Source: Russula earlei (taxonomy: Eukaryota; Basidiomycota; Agaricomycetes; Russulales; Russulaceae). From it: a stretch of 33,729 nt of DNA. Positions 8,901-17,646 of this stretch are shown here, in pieces. The position numbers were made by a program, and so were the translations under genes. The stretch covers positions 1 through 33,729 of the forward strand of contig JAGFNK010000561.1 of assembly GCA_025769875.1 (NCBI GenBank), in the 5' to 3' direction. The notes beneath the pieces are model-generated. The model saw only the letters and a list, made by a program, of their open reading frames with translations. It searched no databases and was not told where the DNA came from. How positions within the stretch are numbered: position 1 is the stretch's first letter; every line of letters starts with the position of its first letter.

Positions 8901-9864
8901 TGTCGTGAACCATTCTCCGGAGAGGGCCCTTGAAGGACCCTTCCTTATAGGAGGAAACCCAGCCTCTATGGTGTCACCCTGTTCACACAAGCAAAAGGGG
9001 TGAGTAGAGGTGTCCACAATATCACGCATGCATTGTTGCGCAAGCGATTCTTGGCACAATCAACATACAGCAAGCCTCACTTAAAGGCAACCCTTCTAGC
9101 AACAAAGGACAGTATTAGGGCCTTCCTAAGGACCCTTTGGAACGACTCTAGGAGCTCTACAATAGGCACTAACCTAGTATCAAAGGCCCTACAACACGTT
9201 ATTAGACCAACCCTAATAACTATAGAATGAACTATAAAGGCAATACTAAGGACCTTAATAGAAGTATTAGGGTCGACTCTAAGGACCCTAATAGAACTAT
9301 ATAAGGACCTTATAAGATAGCACTATTCCCTAACCAAACTACAAGTCCTCAAATGACCGGCCCTAAACTAACTAAACAGAAAATGAATCAGGTGCTCGCA
9401 CGTGCACTAAAGCAGTGAACACGTGGACAATGGAAGCTCTTACTCATCAAGAGAAGCCTTCTTACTCAGCAGCTTACTGAGCATGACTGAGCATGCTCAG
9501 TAAGCGTCCTCCGACTTCTTACTCATCACTCTATTGTGCTTGATAACAAGGTTATGACTTGTTCCCTATTTAGCAGTTCTCTTGTAGTATATAAGCACTC
9601 AATAAAGTAGCGGACAGTCCTCAGACTGTCCATTTGTTTATGGCACTCTCCATCCCTGGGATACTCCTTTAAGGACCATCCCCTTGTGACTATCCTGGCC
9701 TCTCCTCTGCGTGACTGCTTGACTCTCACAGTAACAATACCTCTCTGGTATCTGTTACTACTCTGGACTCTACTTCTTGCCCACGCCATCTTGGACGTTT
9801 ATTGACTCATCTTCGAGCTTATCCCTCACTCTTGAACTGGATAGTTCAACAGTGAGTCTTGACA
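8901..9864 (+). repeat. Solo LTR, family LTR-B, copy 1
   Basis: The 964-bp LTR starts TGTCGTGAACC and ends GTCTTGACA. CTGAT flanks it on both sides (8896-8900 and 9865-9869). A TATA box (TATATAAG, 9588-9595) sets the orientation as +. Upstream is a perfect 14-bp inverted repeat, arms 9472-9485 and 9492-9505. Downstream is an 8-bp stem, GGACAGTC/GACTGTCC with loop CTCA (9612-9631). The region between 9110 and 9370 has six TTAGGG/CCCTAA hexamers. ORFs found in it recur in every copy only because the copies are alike. Confidence 0.95.
9588..9631 (+). promoter_or_regulatory. LTR-B core promoter: TATA box and downstream hairpin
   Basis: TATATAAG at 9588-9595 is followed 16 bases later by an 8-bp perfect hairpin with a four-base loop (9612-9631). 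The same arrangement is present in the other three full copies and, slightly decayed, in the unrelated LTR at 11561-12389. The hairpin lies where transcription would be expected to start, so it would be at or near the 5' end of the RNA. Confidence 0.6.
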
Positions 9865-9943
9865 CTGATGAGTGTAGAGCTGCCCTCTTCTGAGTTGTAG
9901 CTCAAACCAGTGTTGAGATCTGCACTGCCCAGAGTCTCAGGTG

Positions 9944-10385
9944 TGTTGTGATATGATCACAACTCGGATGTGTTGACGCATCGGATCACCTGGACCAGGC
10001 ATCACCGGCTCAGCTCATACGCTGCAGCACGCGTTAGTTACACTGATAGAGTGATTTAAGACAATCGGTAGCTACTTACAACTGATCCTCGGACTTACTT
10101 AGTGATCCGTGATGGTAGTTAATTGTACTGCATCCAGTGGCAGTCTCAGGTACTTAAGAATGCCACAAAGTACGCAGATCACTTCAGTTTTGTGTCAACC
10201 AAACTGAAGTGAGTATTTACACTATGATATCCTATCTCACAGTACTGATGACGTGTTGTAGCTATTGTCTGATAGGTACATTATTTATATCAGTTTTGTG
10301 TCAACCAAACTGAACTATTGTCTGATAGATCTGCCTGCGATCTTATCATCTGCTGCTATCTAATCACACACACTGCGTCTATCTT
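9944..10385 (+). repeat. Unidentified hairpin-bearing repeat, copy C2
   Basis: This is the second copy of the repeat at 5082-5492, in the opposite orientation. It lies in the leader/gag region of gypsy 1, and its boundaries are approximate. A 25-base segment at 10184-10208 recurs exactly at 10290-10314. The first occurrence sits in an 11-bp perfect stem (10180-10190 with 10201-10211). CTATTGTCTGATAG occurs twice. The repeated modules are identical within this copy but differ in sequence from those of copy C1. No ORF is supported. Confidence 0.68.
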
Positions 10386-10410
10386 CAACAACCAGCGGTT
10401 GTTGATAAAC

Positions 10411-10521
10411 TCAATGGGTTGTTTTCTGTGGTAATGTAGCAAAGAAAGGTGTGGAAGCTGTCCCAAGTGGCAGTTCCAACAATGTGTTGGGGGAGGTCTG
10501 GGGAAGGTCTAGGTTGAACAT
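10411..10521 (-). pseudogene. Possible N-terminal gag fragment of gypsy 1
   Basis: A 36-codon ORF starts at an ATG about 85 bases after the 5' LTR on the minus strand. It encodes MFNLDLPQTSPNTLLELPLG and onward, and stops at TGA just before repeat C2. Position and composition suit a gag start, and C2 plus LTR-B would separate it from the capsid core. It is short and I cannot join the frames with certainty. Confidence 0.35.
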
Positions 10522-10605
10522 GGATCCAGTGGTTTGGTGGTAGTTCAAGGTTGATCTCCAGAATGGAGTAGGGAAGCTTAGCTTGTGTTATGGCATTGTG
10601 GCCAT

Positions 10606-11179
10606 TGGAGCGTTAGCTCAGAGTTCAGTGGGGCCAAGTCCCTGTGACTTGGTTCAAGGGTTCAGTTGGGGCCAGCTCAAAGAGGCCAGATCAAAGGTTT
10701 AGCATCTCAAGATTGAGTCAGACAATGACTCAGTCTGCAGACAGAGTTGATCTTCTAGTTTCACAGAAGAGGAGGACAATGAGAGAGAAGCAGAGGAGGA
10801 AGAGGAACACAAAGGTTCCTTGTGATGAACTCAAGTCAAGCAGAGTGTAAGCCAGCACAAGCAAGTTGTGATTGAGAGAGGATACAGGGCAAGGGATGCA
10901 ACAGGAAATGGGACAAAGCTAAGCTTGGGACATTCCCCAGCTTTTACAGCCACTTAAATACTGTATGTAGCGAGGCTGTACAGTACTATATGTGGGACAA
11001 TAGATAAAAGGTGAGCCAATAGCAAAAGGAGATCAATGACAGGTGAAACACAAGGAGGTAAAGTGACAGCTGTCAGTCAATATCAAGGGATGAAACGGTA
11101 ACCAGAGGGATGAGGGTGACAGAAGAGAACAATAACAGACAAGGTTAGTGACAAACCAACAAGGGGGTAAATCATGACA
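10606..11179 (-). repeat. 5' LTR of gypsy 1
   Basis: The 574-bp LTR is a direct repeat of 1529-2102 with few differences. It begins TGTCATGATTTACC on the minus strand at 11179 and ends GCTAACGCTCCA at 10606. I could not recognise a convincing primer-binding site in the sequence after it (minus strand ATGGCCACAATGCC). Confidence 0.92.
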
Positions 11180-11560
11180 CATTGAGCATGGCATACCACC
11201 CACAGACAGATGGAGAAACAGAACAAGTTAACCAAGAACTAGAACAATACCTACAAATATTTTGCAACCACCAAGTGGACAATTGGGCAGAACTATTCCA
11301 TTTATGGAGTTTGCATAATGCCAGACAACACAGTGCGACAAACAAACCCCCTTTTGAGGTCTGGTATGGCTTTAACCCAACATTTGCTCCACCCCTTGCC
11401 TTTACATCAAAGTTCCCTTCAATCCAAGAAAGATTAACAAGACTAAACCAACTCAGAGAGCACATAGCTGCTTCTCTGAACTGATCAACCGAAATCATGA
11501 AACAATCAGGACCTCAATCCCCAACATTTCGCTTTAAAGAAGGGGATCAAGTACAGTTGG
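11180..11560 (+). pseudogene. Gypsy A integrase, second part
   Basis: This continues the integrase cut at about 897. SMAYHPQTDGETEQVNQELE carries the catalytic glutamate region. It is followed by WAELFHLWSLHNARQHSATN, PPFEVWYGFNP and, after a TGA near 11481, FRFKEGDQVQL. It ends at 11560, where a solo LTR with target duplication GTTGG intervenes. Confidence 0.9.
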
Positions 11561-12389
11561 TGTTACGAACCAAGGCCAAGTCCTGGCCGAAGATTGTCCT
11601 ATTTTACTCAAGAAAAACCTCTCTCACTTTGCATTGCCGACTCCCTTCCATTTTCTGGGCTATCCCTCCTGCGGTACAGGATATTGCTGTTGCAAAGGCA
11701 CTCTAACACGACCAGGCACCGGTTTCCTAATCGGGTAATCATCGCGTGGCAGCCACATGGCCACCCAGCCACCATGGACCCGAAACAGCGGCACAAACTC
11801 TTAGAAACTGTTGCATAAATCATCTGATGTCATCAAGGCTCTAATGACATCATGACTGACTGAGCGACTCCACAGTGACCTCATAGGCTCACTAAGCGCT
11901 CCACAGTGACATCATAATGATGTCATTGCTCCACAATGATCAGTAATGCGCTCAGTAAGCCTGGAAGTCGACACAAGCAAGTTTATGCCTCTGTAGTCCT
12001 ATTGGATGGTACCAAAGAGTCTAGAATAGTCCCAGTGCTTTGTAATCGACCCTGTACACTGTATATAAGCCCCAATGAAGTATGGCAGTCGTCAGACTGT
12101 CCATTTGTGATACTCTCATACTCCTGGGTACTCCCCTGCGACCGCTCAGTTTAAAGACTCCCCTCGCCTCCAAGGTACTCTTCAATGACCGCCTTGTCTA
12201 AAGCCCCTTCGCTGCACTGGCCTCCAGCCTTCGCCTCTGCCTCTTGCAACACCTACCAGTCCCCATCTGGTACCTCCTCGTTGTTTGGCTCGTCCTCTTG
12301 TTCAACGCCGCCTTCGCCGCGTATCATCTGTTCCGACCCTTGCCCACCTGCTCCTGAGTCCTTAGTGATCAGCAGTACGTGTCTTGACA
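11561..12389 (+). repeat. Solo LTR (family E) in gypsy A integrase
   Basis: The 829-bp sequence starts TGTTACGAACC and ends GTCTTGACA. GTTGG precedes it (11556-11560) and follows it (12390-12394), a perfect 5-bp duplication. TATATAAG at 12062-12069 is followed by a decayed stem (GGCAGTC against GACTGTCC, 12084-12102) and CCATTTGT. That block is also found in LTR-B although the rest of the LTR is unrelated. ORFs inside it are not credible genes. Confidence 0.93.
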
Positions 12390-12635
12390 GTTGGAAGCCA
12401 CAAATCTATGAACCACCCACCCAAAATCAAAACTAGCCCCTCGATGTTATGGACCATTCAAAGTCACCACTGTGTACCCAGTAAACATTTGCCTTGAATT
12501 ACCAAGGTCTTGGAAGATACACCCAGTTTTACATCATTCCCTAATTAAACCTTACAAGGAAACCATTGCCCATGGCCCTAACTTCTCAAAACCACTGCCT
12601 ATACTGGTCAAAGGTAAAGAACAATATGAGGTAGA
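12390..12635 (+). pseudogene. Gypsy A integrase C-terminal domain
   Basis: After the solo LTR the protein resumes in frame: QLEATNL, a TGA, then PKSKLAPRCYGPFKVT, ICLELPRSWKIHPVLHHSLI and KEQYEVDA. These are the usual C-terminal motifs of Ty3/gypsy integrases just before a chromodomain. It is cut at 12636 by a truncated LTR-B copy. No chromodomain is recognisable beyond it. Confidence 0.88.
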
Positions 12636-12906
12636 TGCCATGAACCATTCTCCGGAGAGGGCCCTTGAAGGACCCTTCCTTATGAGAGGAAACCCAGCCT
12701 CTATGGTGTCACCCTGTTCACATGAGCAAAAGGGGTGAGTAGAGGTGTCCACAATATCGTGTGTGCATTGTCACGTGAGCAATTCTTGGCACAATCAACA
12801 TACAGCAAGCCCCACTTAATGGTAACCCTTTTAGCAATAAAGGACAGTATTAGGGCCTTCCCAAGGACCCTTTAAGACAACTCTAGGTGCTCTACAATAG
12901 GCACTA
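12636..12906 (+). repeat. Truncated LTR-B copy (5' 271 bp only)
   Basis: It starts TGCCATGAACC and follows the LTR-B sequence until CTACAATAGGCACTAA, where the match stops. TATA box, hairpins and 3' end are missing, and there is no right-hand target duplication. The following 72 bp up to the copia LTR (12907-12978) match nothing I recognise. A deletion has probably removed the rest of this LTR and the end of gypsy A. Confidence 0.85.
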
Positions 12907-12978
12907 ATGTTGAACCAGAACCTGAATGGATCAAAGAAGGCAAAGACCTTCATACAAGGTTCAAGATCCGCTGATGGA

Positions 12979-13454
12979 TGTTACATGTTAGACAGAACTT
13001 TAGCATATGCACTTATGGCAATATGGTTACACATACTACGCTATCTATCACAAGATGCAGCCTTATGCTGCATCTAGAACATTTCCACATCACGCGTCAC
13101 TGAGTGCGTGATATAGTGGACACCTGTAGTCACCTCTTTTGGACTTAGGAACAGCCCTGGGTCATAGAGGTATAAATACCATACATGTAGATGAGTATAC
13201 ACATCGCTCTACACCCCAATATCACTTGAGCATTAGCACAACCTCTAAGGTGGGTTGCTTGGCCTGTTAGCTGCACTCCATGCTGTGCAACAGGTTATGG
13301 GCCCTGCAAGCTATGCGCCTTCATCAGCTGCAATGATGGTGAAGCATCCCCGAAGCCTGCATGCTGCGGTGAGCTAGTCCACCCTATGGGGAGACTATAT
13401 CAGCTTGTTTGAATACAATACTCTTACTGACGACCTCTAAGCCCCATTCTAACA
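12979..13454 (+). repeat. 5' LTR of the copia element
   Basis: The 476-bp sequence starts TGTTACATG and ends TTCTAACA, with terminal TGTTA/TAACA. TATAAATA at 13171-13178 is a plausible TATA box. The gag ATG follows six bases after the LTR end, leaving almost no leader, and I cannot identify a primer-binding site. The boundary is inferred from ends and position, because the second LTR is not available for comparison. Confidence 0.65.
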
Positions 13455-13460
13455 GCTATT

Positions 13461-13624
13461 ATGTCATCATCTCAACCCTCTTCCCCTGTTGTCCCCATCC
13501 TTGATGGTGCTAACTATGGTATTTGGTCAAAGGCTATGAAAGCCTACCTCATGTCCGTTGGACTATGGGGTTACTGCAATGGTACTTTTGACTTGCCTAT
13601 CGTCCCTGCCCTTCCCCAGGCACC
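13461..13624 (+). pseudogene. Copia gag, N-terminal part
   Basis: The ATG opens MSSSQPSSPVVPILDGANYG, followed by WSKAMKAYLMSVGLWGYCNG. This is the N-terminal signature of Ty1/copia Gag (the DUF4219/UBN2-type region, with the W-x3-M motif). The frame is intact to the solo LTR at 13625 and continues in frame at 14116 once the GCACC duplication is counted once. Confidence 0.88.
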
Positions 13625-14115
13625 TGTCACAAGTACCGGCTCTTCGGACCGGACCAGCAACCAGACAAGCCTACCCGGACAGACCTCATGTTTCCCATGC
13701 GTTTTCATGACTCACCTAGCCTTGCATGTACCATCACCTTCCAGCGTGTTCTAGTTTCGATTGCCTCGCCATTACCTTGTGTCTGCTATTTGATATAGGA
13801 TACAATGTCTATATAAGACTGTCCGATGAAGAGAACAAGCCCTAAGTTTGTTCTCTTGTGAATATCACTGGATTCAAGCTTCAGGACTGTAGGCTTGCAG
13901 GGAATCAAGCATTCGACTCAAAAGTCTTCTCTATTCTCTAAGTCTTCAAATGCGAAGACACATCCATTATATTTCCTCTCCGCGGTACACACTAGCCTTC
14001 ACTGTGTTGTCACCGAGATCCCTGACTTTGCGAGCACTAGCTGTCTTGCTCGACTCTGTGCGCACAACTCGCGTGTGAAACGATTTGTCAGTGACACTGC
14101 CCCCAGTCAGTGACA
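13625..14115 (+). repeat. Solo LTR (family F, same as gypsy 2 LTR)
   Basis: The 491-bp LTR starts TGTCACAAG and ends CAGTGACA, with perfect duplication GCACC (13620-13624 and 14116-14120). The same family, also 491 bp, forms the 3' LTR of gypsy 2 at 27417-27907 in the opposite orientation. Gypsy 2 relatives have therefore hit this copia element twice. Confidence 0.95.
13808..13855 (+). promoter_or_regulatory. Family F promoter: TATA box and CCTAA stem-loop
   Basis: TATATAAG (13810-13817) is followed 13 bases later by a stem-loop at 13831-13855. The arms are GAGAACAAGC and GTTTGTTCTC (ten pairs, one G-T) and the loop is CCTAA. In the second F copy one arm differs, but the pair becomes a G-T wobble, so pairing is retained. 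Confidence 0.6.
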
Positions 14116-14732
14116 GCACCTCTTCCCAAAGAGATTGCTGCCCAGGCTGTCGATCTGGCAGCTGTGAAAGATTGGAACAAAGGGAATGATATGGCAGTTG
14201 GCCATATGGTCCTTAGATTGAGTATCGCAATCCAGCAGGATCTCACGACCCTGGATAACGCCGAAATTATCTGGAACCGCCTAGAAACCCTTTATGGCAT
14301 GGCGACTACCACTAGCATCTATAAGGACTTTAAAGAAGCCATTTCCATTCACATTAACCCAAGCCAACACCCTGGCCCACAAATGGATGGATACATGCTG
14401 CATTCCAGCATCTCACCGCCTCCTCCCTTCCAATCCCTAACACCTTGCAGGCACTCATCATGCTTGCTGTCATTCCCCAGAAATGGGACATGCTTGTCCA
14501 TATTGTTACTCAGAACTATGAACTAGCCGACCTTAATGCTAAGGACGTGCAAGAGGCTATCGTCTCTCAATATCAAACTGAGATCAATTGTGGAACAAGC
14601 AAGAAGCACAGCGTGCAGAAGCTCTCTGCTGTCAAGTGCAAGCACGGTGACCCCTCCTTCTCTTCTCAGCAGCAGGGCAATAAGCCCAAGCGTGATGAAG
14701 ATAAGGATAAGTGCCAGCGCGGTAAGTGCGGC
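14116..14732 (+). pseudogene. Copia gag, middle part
   Basis: Gag continues as PLPKEIAAQAVDLAAVKDW, then DNAEIIWNRLETLYG, the conserved W-x2-L-x3-Y region. A one-base frameshift near 14400 is followed by LQALIMLAVIPQKWDMLVHI and a Lys/Asp-rich segment. No CCHC knuckle is visible. It ends at 14732, where LTR-B copy 2 begins, and resumes in frame at 15696 with a Lys/Gly-rich stretch. Confidence 0.87.
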
Positions 14733-15695
14733 TGTCAAGACTCACTGTTGAACTATCCAGTTCAAGAGCGAGGGATAAGCTCGAAGACGAGTTGATAGAC
14801 GTCCAAGACCGCGTGGGCAAGAAGTAGAGTCCAGAGTAGTAACAGATACCAGAGAGGTACTGTTACTGTGAGAGTCGAGCAATCACGCAGGGAAGAGGCC
14901 AGGGTAGTCACAAGGGGATGGTCCTTAAAGGAGTATCCCAGGGATAGAGAGTGCCGTAAACAAATGGACAGTCTGAGGACTGTCCGCTACTTTATTGAGC
15001 GCTTATATACTACAAGAGAACTGCTAAATAGGGAACAAGTCATAACCTTGTTATCAAGCACAATAGAGTGATGAGTAAGAAGTCGGAGGATGCTTACTGA
15101 GCATGCTCAGTCATGCTCAGTAAGCTGCTGAGTAAGAAGACTCTTCTTGATGAGTAAGAGCTTCCATTGTCCACGTGTTCACTGCTTTAGTGCACGTGCA
15201 AGCACCTGATTCATTTCCTGTTAGTTAGTTTAGGGCCGGTCATTTGAGGACTTGTAGTTTGGTTAGGGAATAGTGACATCTTATAAGGCCCTTATATAGT
15301 TCTATTAGGGTCCTTAGAGTCGACCCTAATACTTCTATTAAGGTCCTTAGTGTTGCCTTATAGTTCGTTCTATAGTTATTAGAGTTGGTCTAATAACACG
15401 TTGTAGGGCCTTTGATACCAGGTTAGTACCTATTGTAGAGTTCCTAAGGTCGTTCCAAAGGGTCCTTAGGAAGGCCCTAATGCTGTCTTTTGTTGCTAGA
15501 AGGGTTGCCTTAAAGTGGGGCTTGCTGTATGTCGATTGTGCCGAGAATCGCTCGCGCAACAATGCGTGCGCGATATTGTGGACACCTCTACTCACCCCTT
15601 TTGCTCGTGTGAACAGGGTGACACCATAGAGGCTGGGTTTCCTCCTATAAGGAAGGGTCCTTCAAGGGCCCTTCTCCGGAGAATGGTTCATGACA
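14733..15695 (-). repeat. Solo LTR, family LTR-B, copy 2
   Basis: The 963-bp LTR is flanked by GCGGC on both sides (14728-14732 and 15696-15700). The sense strand is minus, judged by the TATA box (minus-strand TATATAAGCGC near 15003-15010). The 14-bp inverted repeat and the post-TATA hairpin are both conserved here. Confidence 0.95.
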
Positions 15696-17278
15696 GCGGC
15701 AGCAAAGGAAAAGGGAAAGGCAAGGAGAAGGCCGATCACAGCCATGGTCCCAGACACTCTCACATTGCAGACGTTGCCGCACTCCCACTCCTGACCATTA
15801 CCACTATCGCCCATCTGGGTCCCTTGGGGATCCAACAACGTACTGTCCCAACTGCGACTGACCCTTGCAAACGCACTCATGGCCCTTACAAGGCCTTAAA
15901 CAAAGCACTTGATCTTGCTGATGATCCTGGGGTAACTCCCACTATTCAGACAGTCAAGACCCTCAAGCAGCAGATCTCAACTCAATCTGCTGCCTTGTCA
16001 AGTGCAGTCAAACTACCATCACCCGTCCCTGAGCCTATGGACGAGGACAATGGCAACTTCATGCAAACAAACACATCGGATTTATTCAACATATATGACG
16101 GTATCCCAGAAGGTGCTGCCACCCCTGAGCGTGCTCTGACCCCATCGGACAAACTGCTTGATTGGGGCAGTGATCCCAAAGATTATGAAGTGTGCATGTG
16201 CCTCCTTCTCTCCTTTCACTTGCTAAAGAACATTTTAGCATCTCCCCAGCCCCAAAGCAGGCTAGATATGTCTAATAAGTGTTCGCTTGTATCACACAAT
16301 GTACAAATTAGTGCAGGAAGTAGTTCCCTGCATAGTGAATGTAACACCAATTGTTCAAGATGTAGAGGAAAGCACAACTTGAGTAAAATGGGATCCTTAT
16401 GGCTCCTAGACTCTGGCATGTCAGCACACTTCACCTTCAAAATAAACAATTTTATAGAGTATACACTGGCTTTGCTGCAGAAAGATCCCCTGTTAAAACT
16501 GCCGATAACACAATATATGTGGAAGGCAAAGGTGCTGTGTTGCTTCAGCACACTGTCAACTCCAAAATAATTGTCACACGCATTTCTCCTGTCCTCTATA
16601 TTCCGAAATTAACACTCGGTCTATATTATCTATGGGGGAGTTTTTACAAAGAAGATGCATGCATTAGGGAACAATAAATATATATATTTCCCTACGAGAG
16701 GACGGATGTATAATCCTGTCCTCTTACCCCTTATTCCCAGGTCAAACCACATATTGGTTAGACGCCTCAATTGAAAGCGCACAAGCGCATTCTCTTATCT
16801 ATGCAGTAGATCATGATGTCATTCACCGGTGCCTTGGCCACCCATCTAAGGATGTCATAACACATGCAAAGACACATACCAAGGGTCTCCCTGAAGATCT
16901 GAAAATTCCTCAAGAACAGCTGGTATGTCCTGGCTGCGCACAAGGCAAAATGCCTGCATCTGCACACCCCCCCTTCTGAAACTTGTGCTTCTGCACTGTT
17001 TGAGCATATTCACTTGGACCTTAAGAGTTTCCCTGTGAAGTCGTATCATAAGTACAAATATTTCGTCAGCTTCATTGACGATTATTCCTCCTATGCATGG
17101 ATCACACTCCTAAAAAATAAAAAGTCAACCATAATGGCCGTCAAGCAATTCCTTGCTATGGTCAGGAACCAATACAAAGCAGGAATCAAAGAGTGGATGT
17201 CTGATGCTGGCGGAGAGTACAAGTTTGAGGCCTTGATAACATCCTAAAGGATGAAGGAATTAAAATCCTGCAAAGTGC
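15696..17278 (+). pseudogene. Copia gag C-terminus, protease and integrase N-terminal half
   Basis: A basic linker (GKGKGKEKADHSHG) precedes about 200 residues of low-complexity sequence. The protease follows, with WLLDSGMSAHFTF near 16400-16440. The gag-pre-integrase region has DVIHRCLGHPSKDV (H-x4-H spacing) near 16815-16860 and a Cys pair in VCPGCAQGK. The integrase core has HLDLKSFPVKSYHKYKYF and FVSFIDDYSSYAW near 17010-17100 (first D), then WMSDAGGEYK near 17190-17225 (second D). There are frameshifts near 16460 and 16630. It stops at 17278, where the Plavaka transposon is inserted. The restored codons across the site read ILQSAPYTPQQNG. Confidence 0.9.
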
Positions 17279-17308
17279 ATCAGGAAAAACCTCCCACGCT
17301 GGCAAGAG
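17279..17308 (+). repeat. Left terminal inverted repeat of the Plavaka element
   Basis: The 30 bases match the reverse complement of 25047-25076 at 27 positions. All three differences are A/G transitions at or near CpG sites (positions 18, 23 and 26), consistent with deamination after insertion. Confidence 0.9.
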
Positions 17309-17646
17309 ATAATTAGCACTTATTATCCCTCGCTAGCGTCATTTATCAAAAACTGAAATTATCGTCGCCAGTTTACCCCCAATAATTTTATCGACCATTA
17401 TCGTCATTATGGATAATAATTTTGCTATTATGATAATTCATGGTTCTTGTTCTATAATTTTGGATTGGATAGTTCACGACATGATTGATAATAAGCGCTG
17501 ATAATAGCGCAATAACTTCGCAGTCCATTCAGCTACGCTATGACAGGAATACTAATGTAGGCATTTTACAATGCCAAACTAAAATCAAGTGTAGATGTAC
17601 GAGAACTGATAATTTGTCCGAGAGAACAATATGAGCGGGTATAATG
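17309..17646 (+). other. Left subterminal region rich in GATAAT/ATTATC
   Basis: This noncoding, AT-rich stretch lies between the TIR and the stop codon of the DUF6532-like gene. GATAAT or its complement occurs at least six times between 17307 and 17510, some as ATTATCGTC. Subterminal repeats often bind transposase in CACTA-like elements, so that role is inferred here. No gene is seen. Confidence 0.55.

Larger units (their letters stand above)
1529..11179 (-). mobile_element. Ty3/gypsy retrotransposon 'gypsy 1', near full length but degenerate
   Basis: Two 574-bp direct-repeat LTRs (1529-2102 and 10606-11179) bound an internal region read on the minus strand. The order is gag, zinc knuckle, protease, RT, RNase H, integrase, chromodomain and then an additional post-pol ORF. 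A polypurine tract abuts the 3' LTR. The element sits in the integrase core of gypsy A. ATTG occurs at both edges (894-897 and 11181-11184), but one base away from each LTR end, so the target duplication is only tentative. It was later invaded by one LTR-B solo LTR and two copies of a hairpin repeat. Point mutations have hit the protease and RT active sites, so it is dead. Confidence 0.9.

Noticed and set aside
9000..9789. ORFs of 65-90 codons repeated in every LTR-B copy (one set starting MSRGVHN, another ending in RTVRYFIE..TLLSSTIE)
   Set aside because: They recur because the LTR copies are near-identical. Starts and ends shift between copies, they lie across U3 and R on either strand, and no codon-level conservation is apparent.
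1524..11184. Standard 5-bp target duplication for gypsy 1 (1524-1528 against 11180-11184)
   Set aside because: The sequences are ACAGT and CATTG. Only ATTG at 894-897 and 11181-11184 matches, one base away from the LTR ends; the solo LTR at 901-1526 has disturbed the left junction.
11561..12436. ORFs of 69-83 codons between 11594 and 12436
   Set aside because: They lie in a solo LTR delimited by a perfect GTTGG duplication and show no protein-like features.
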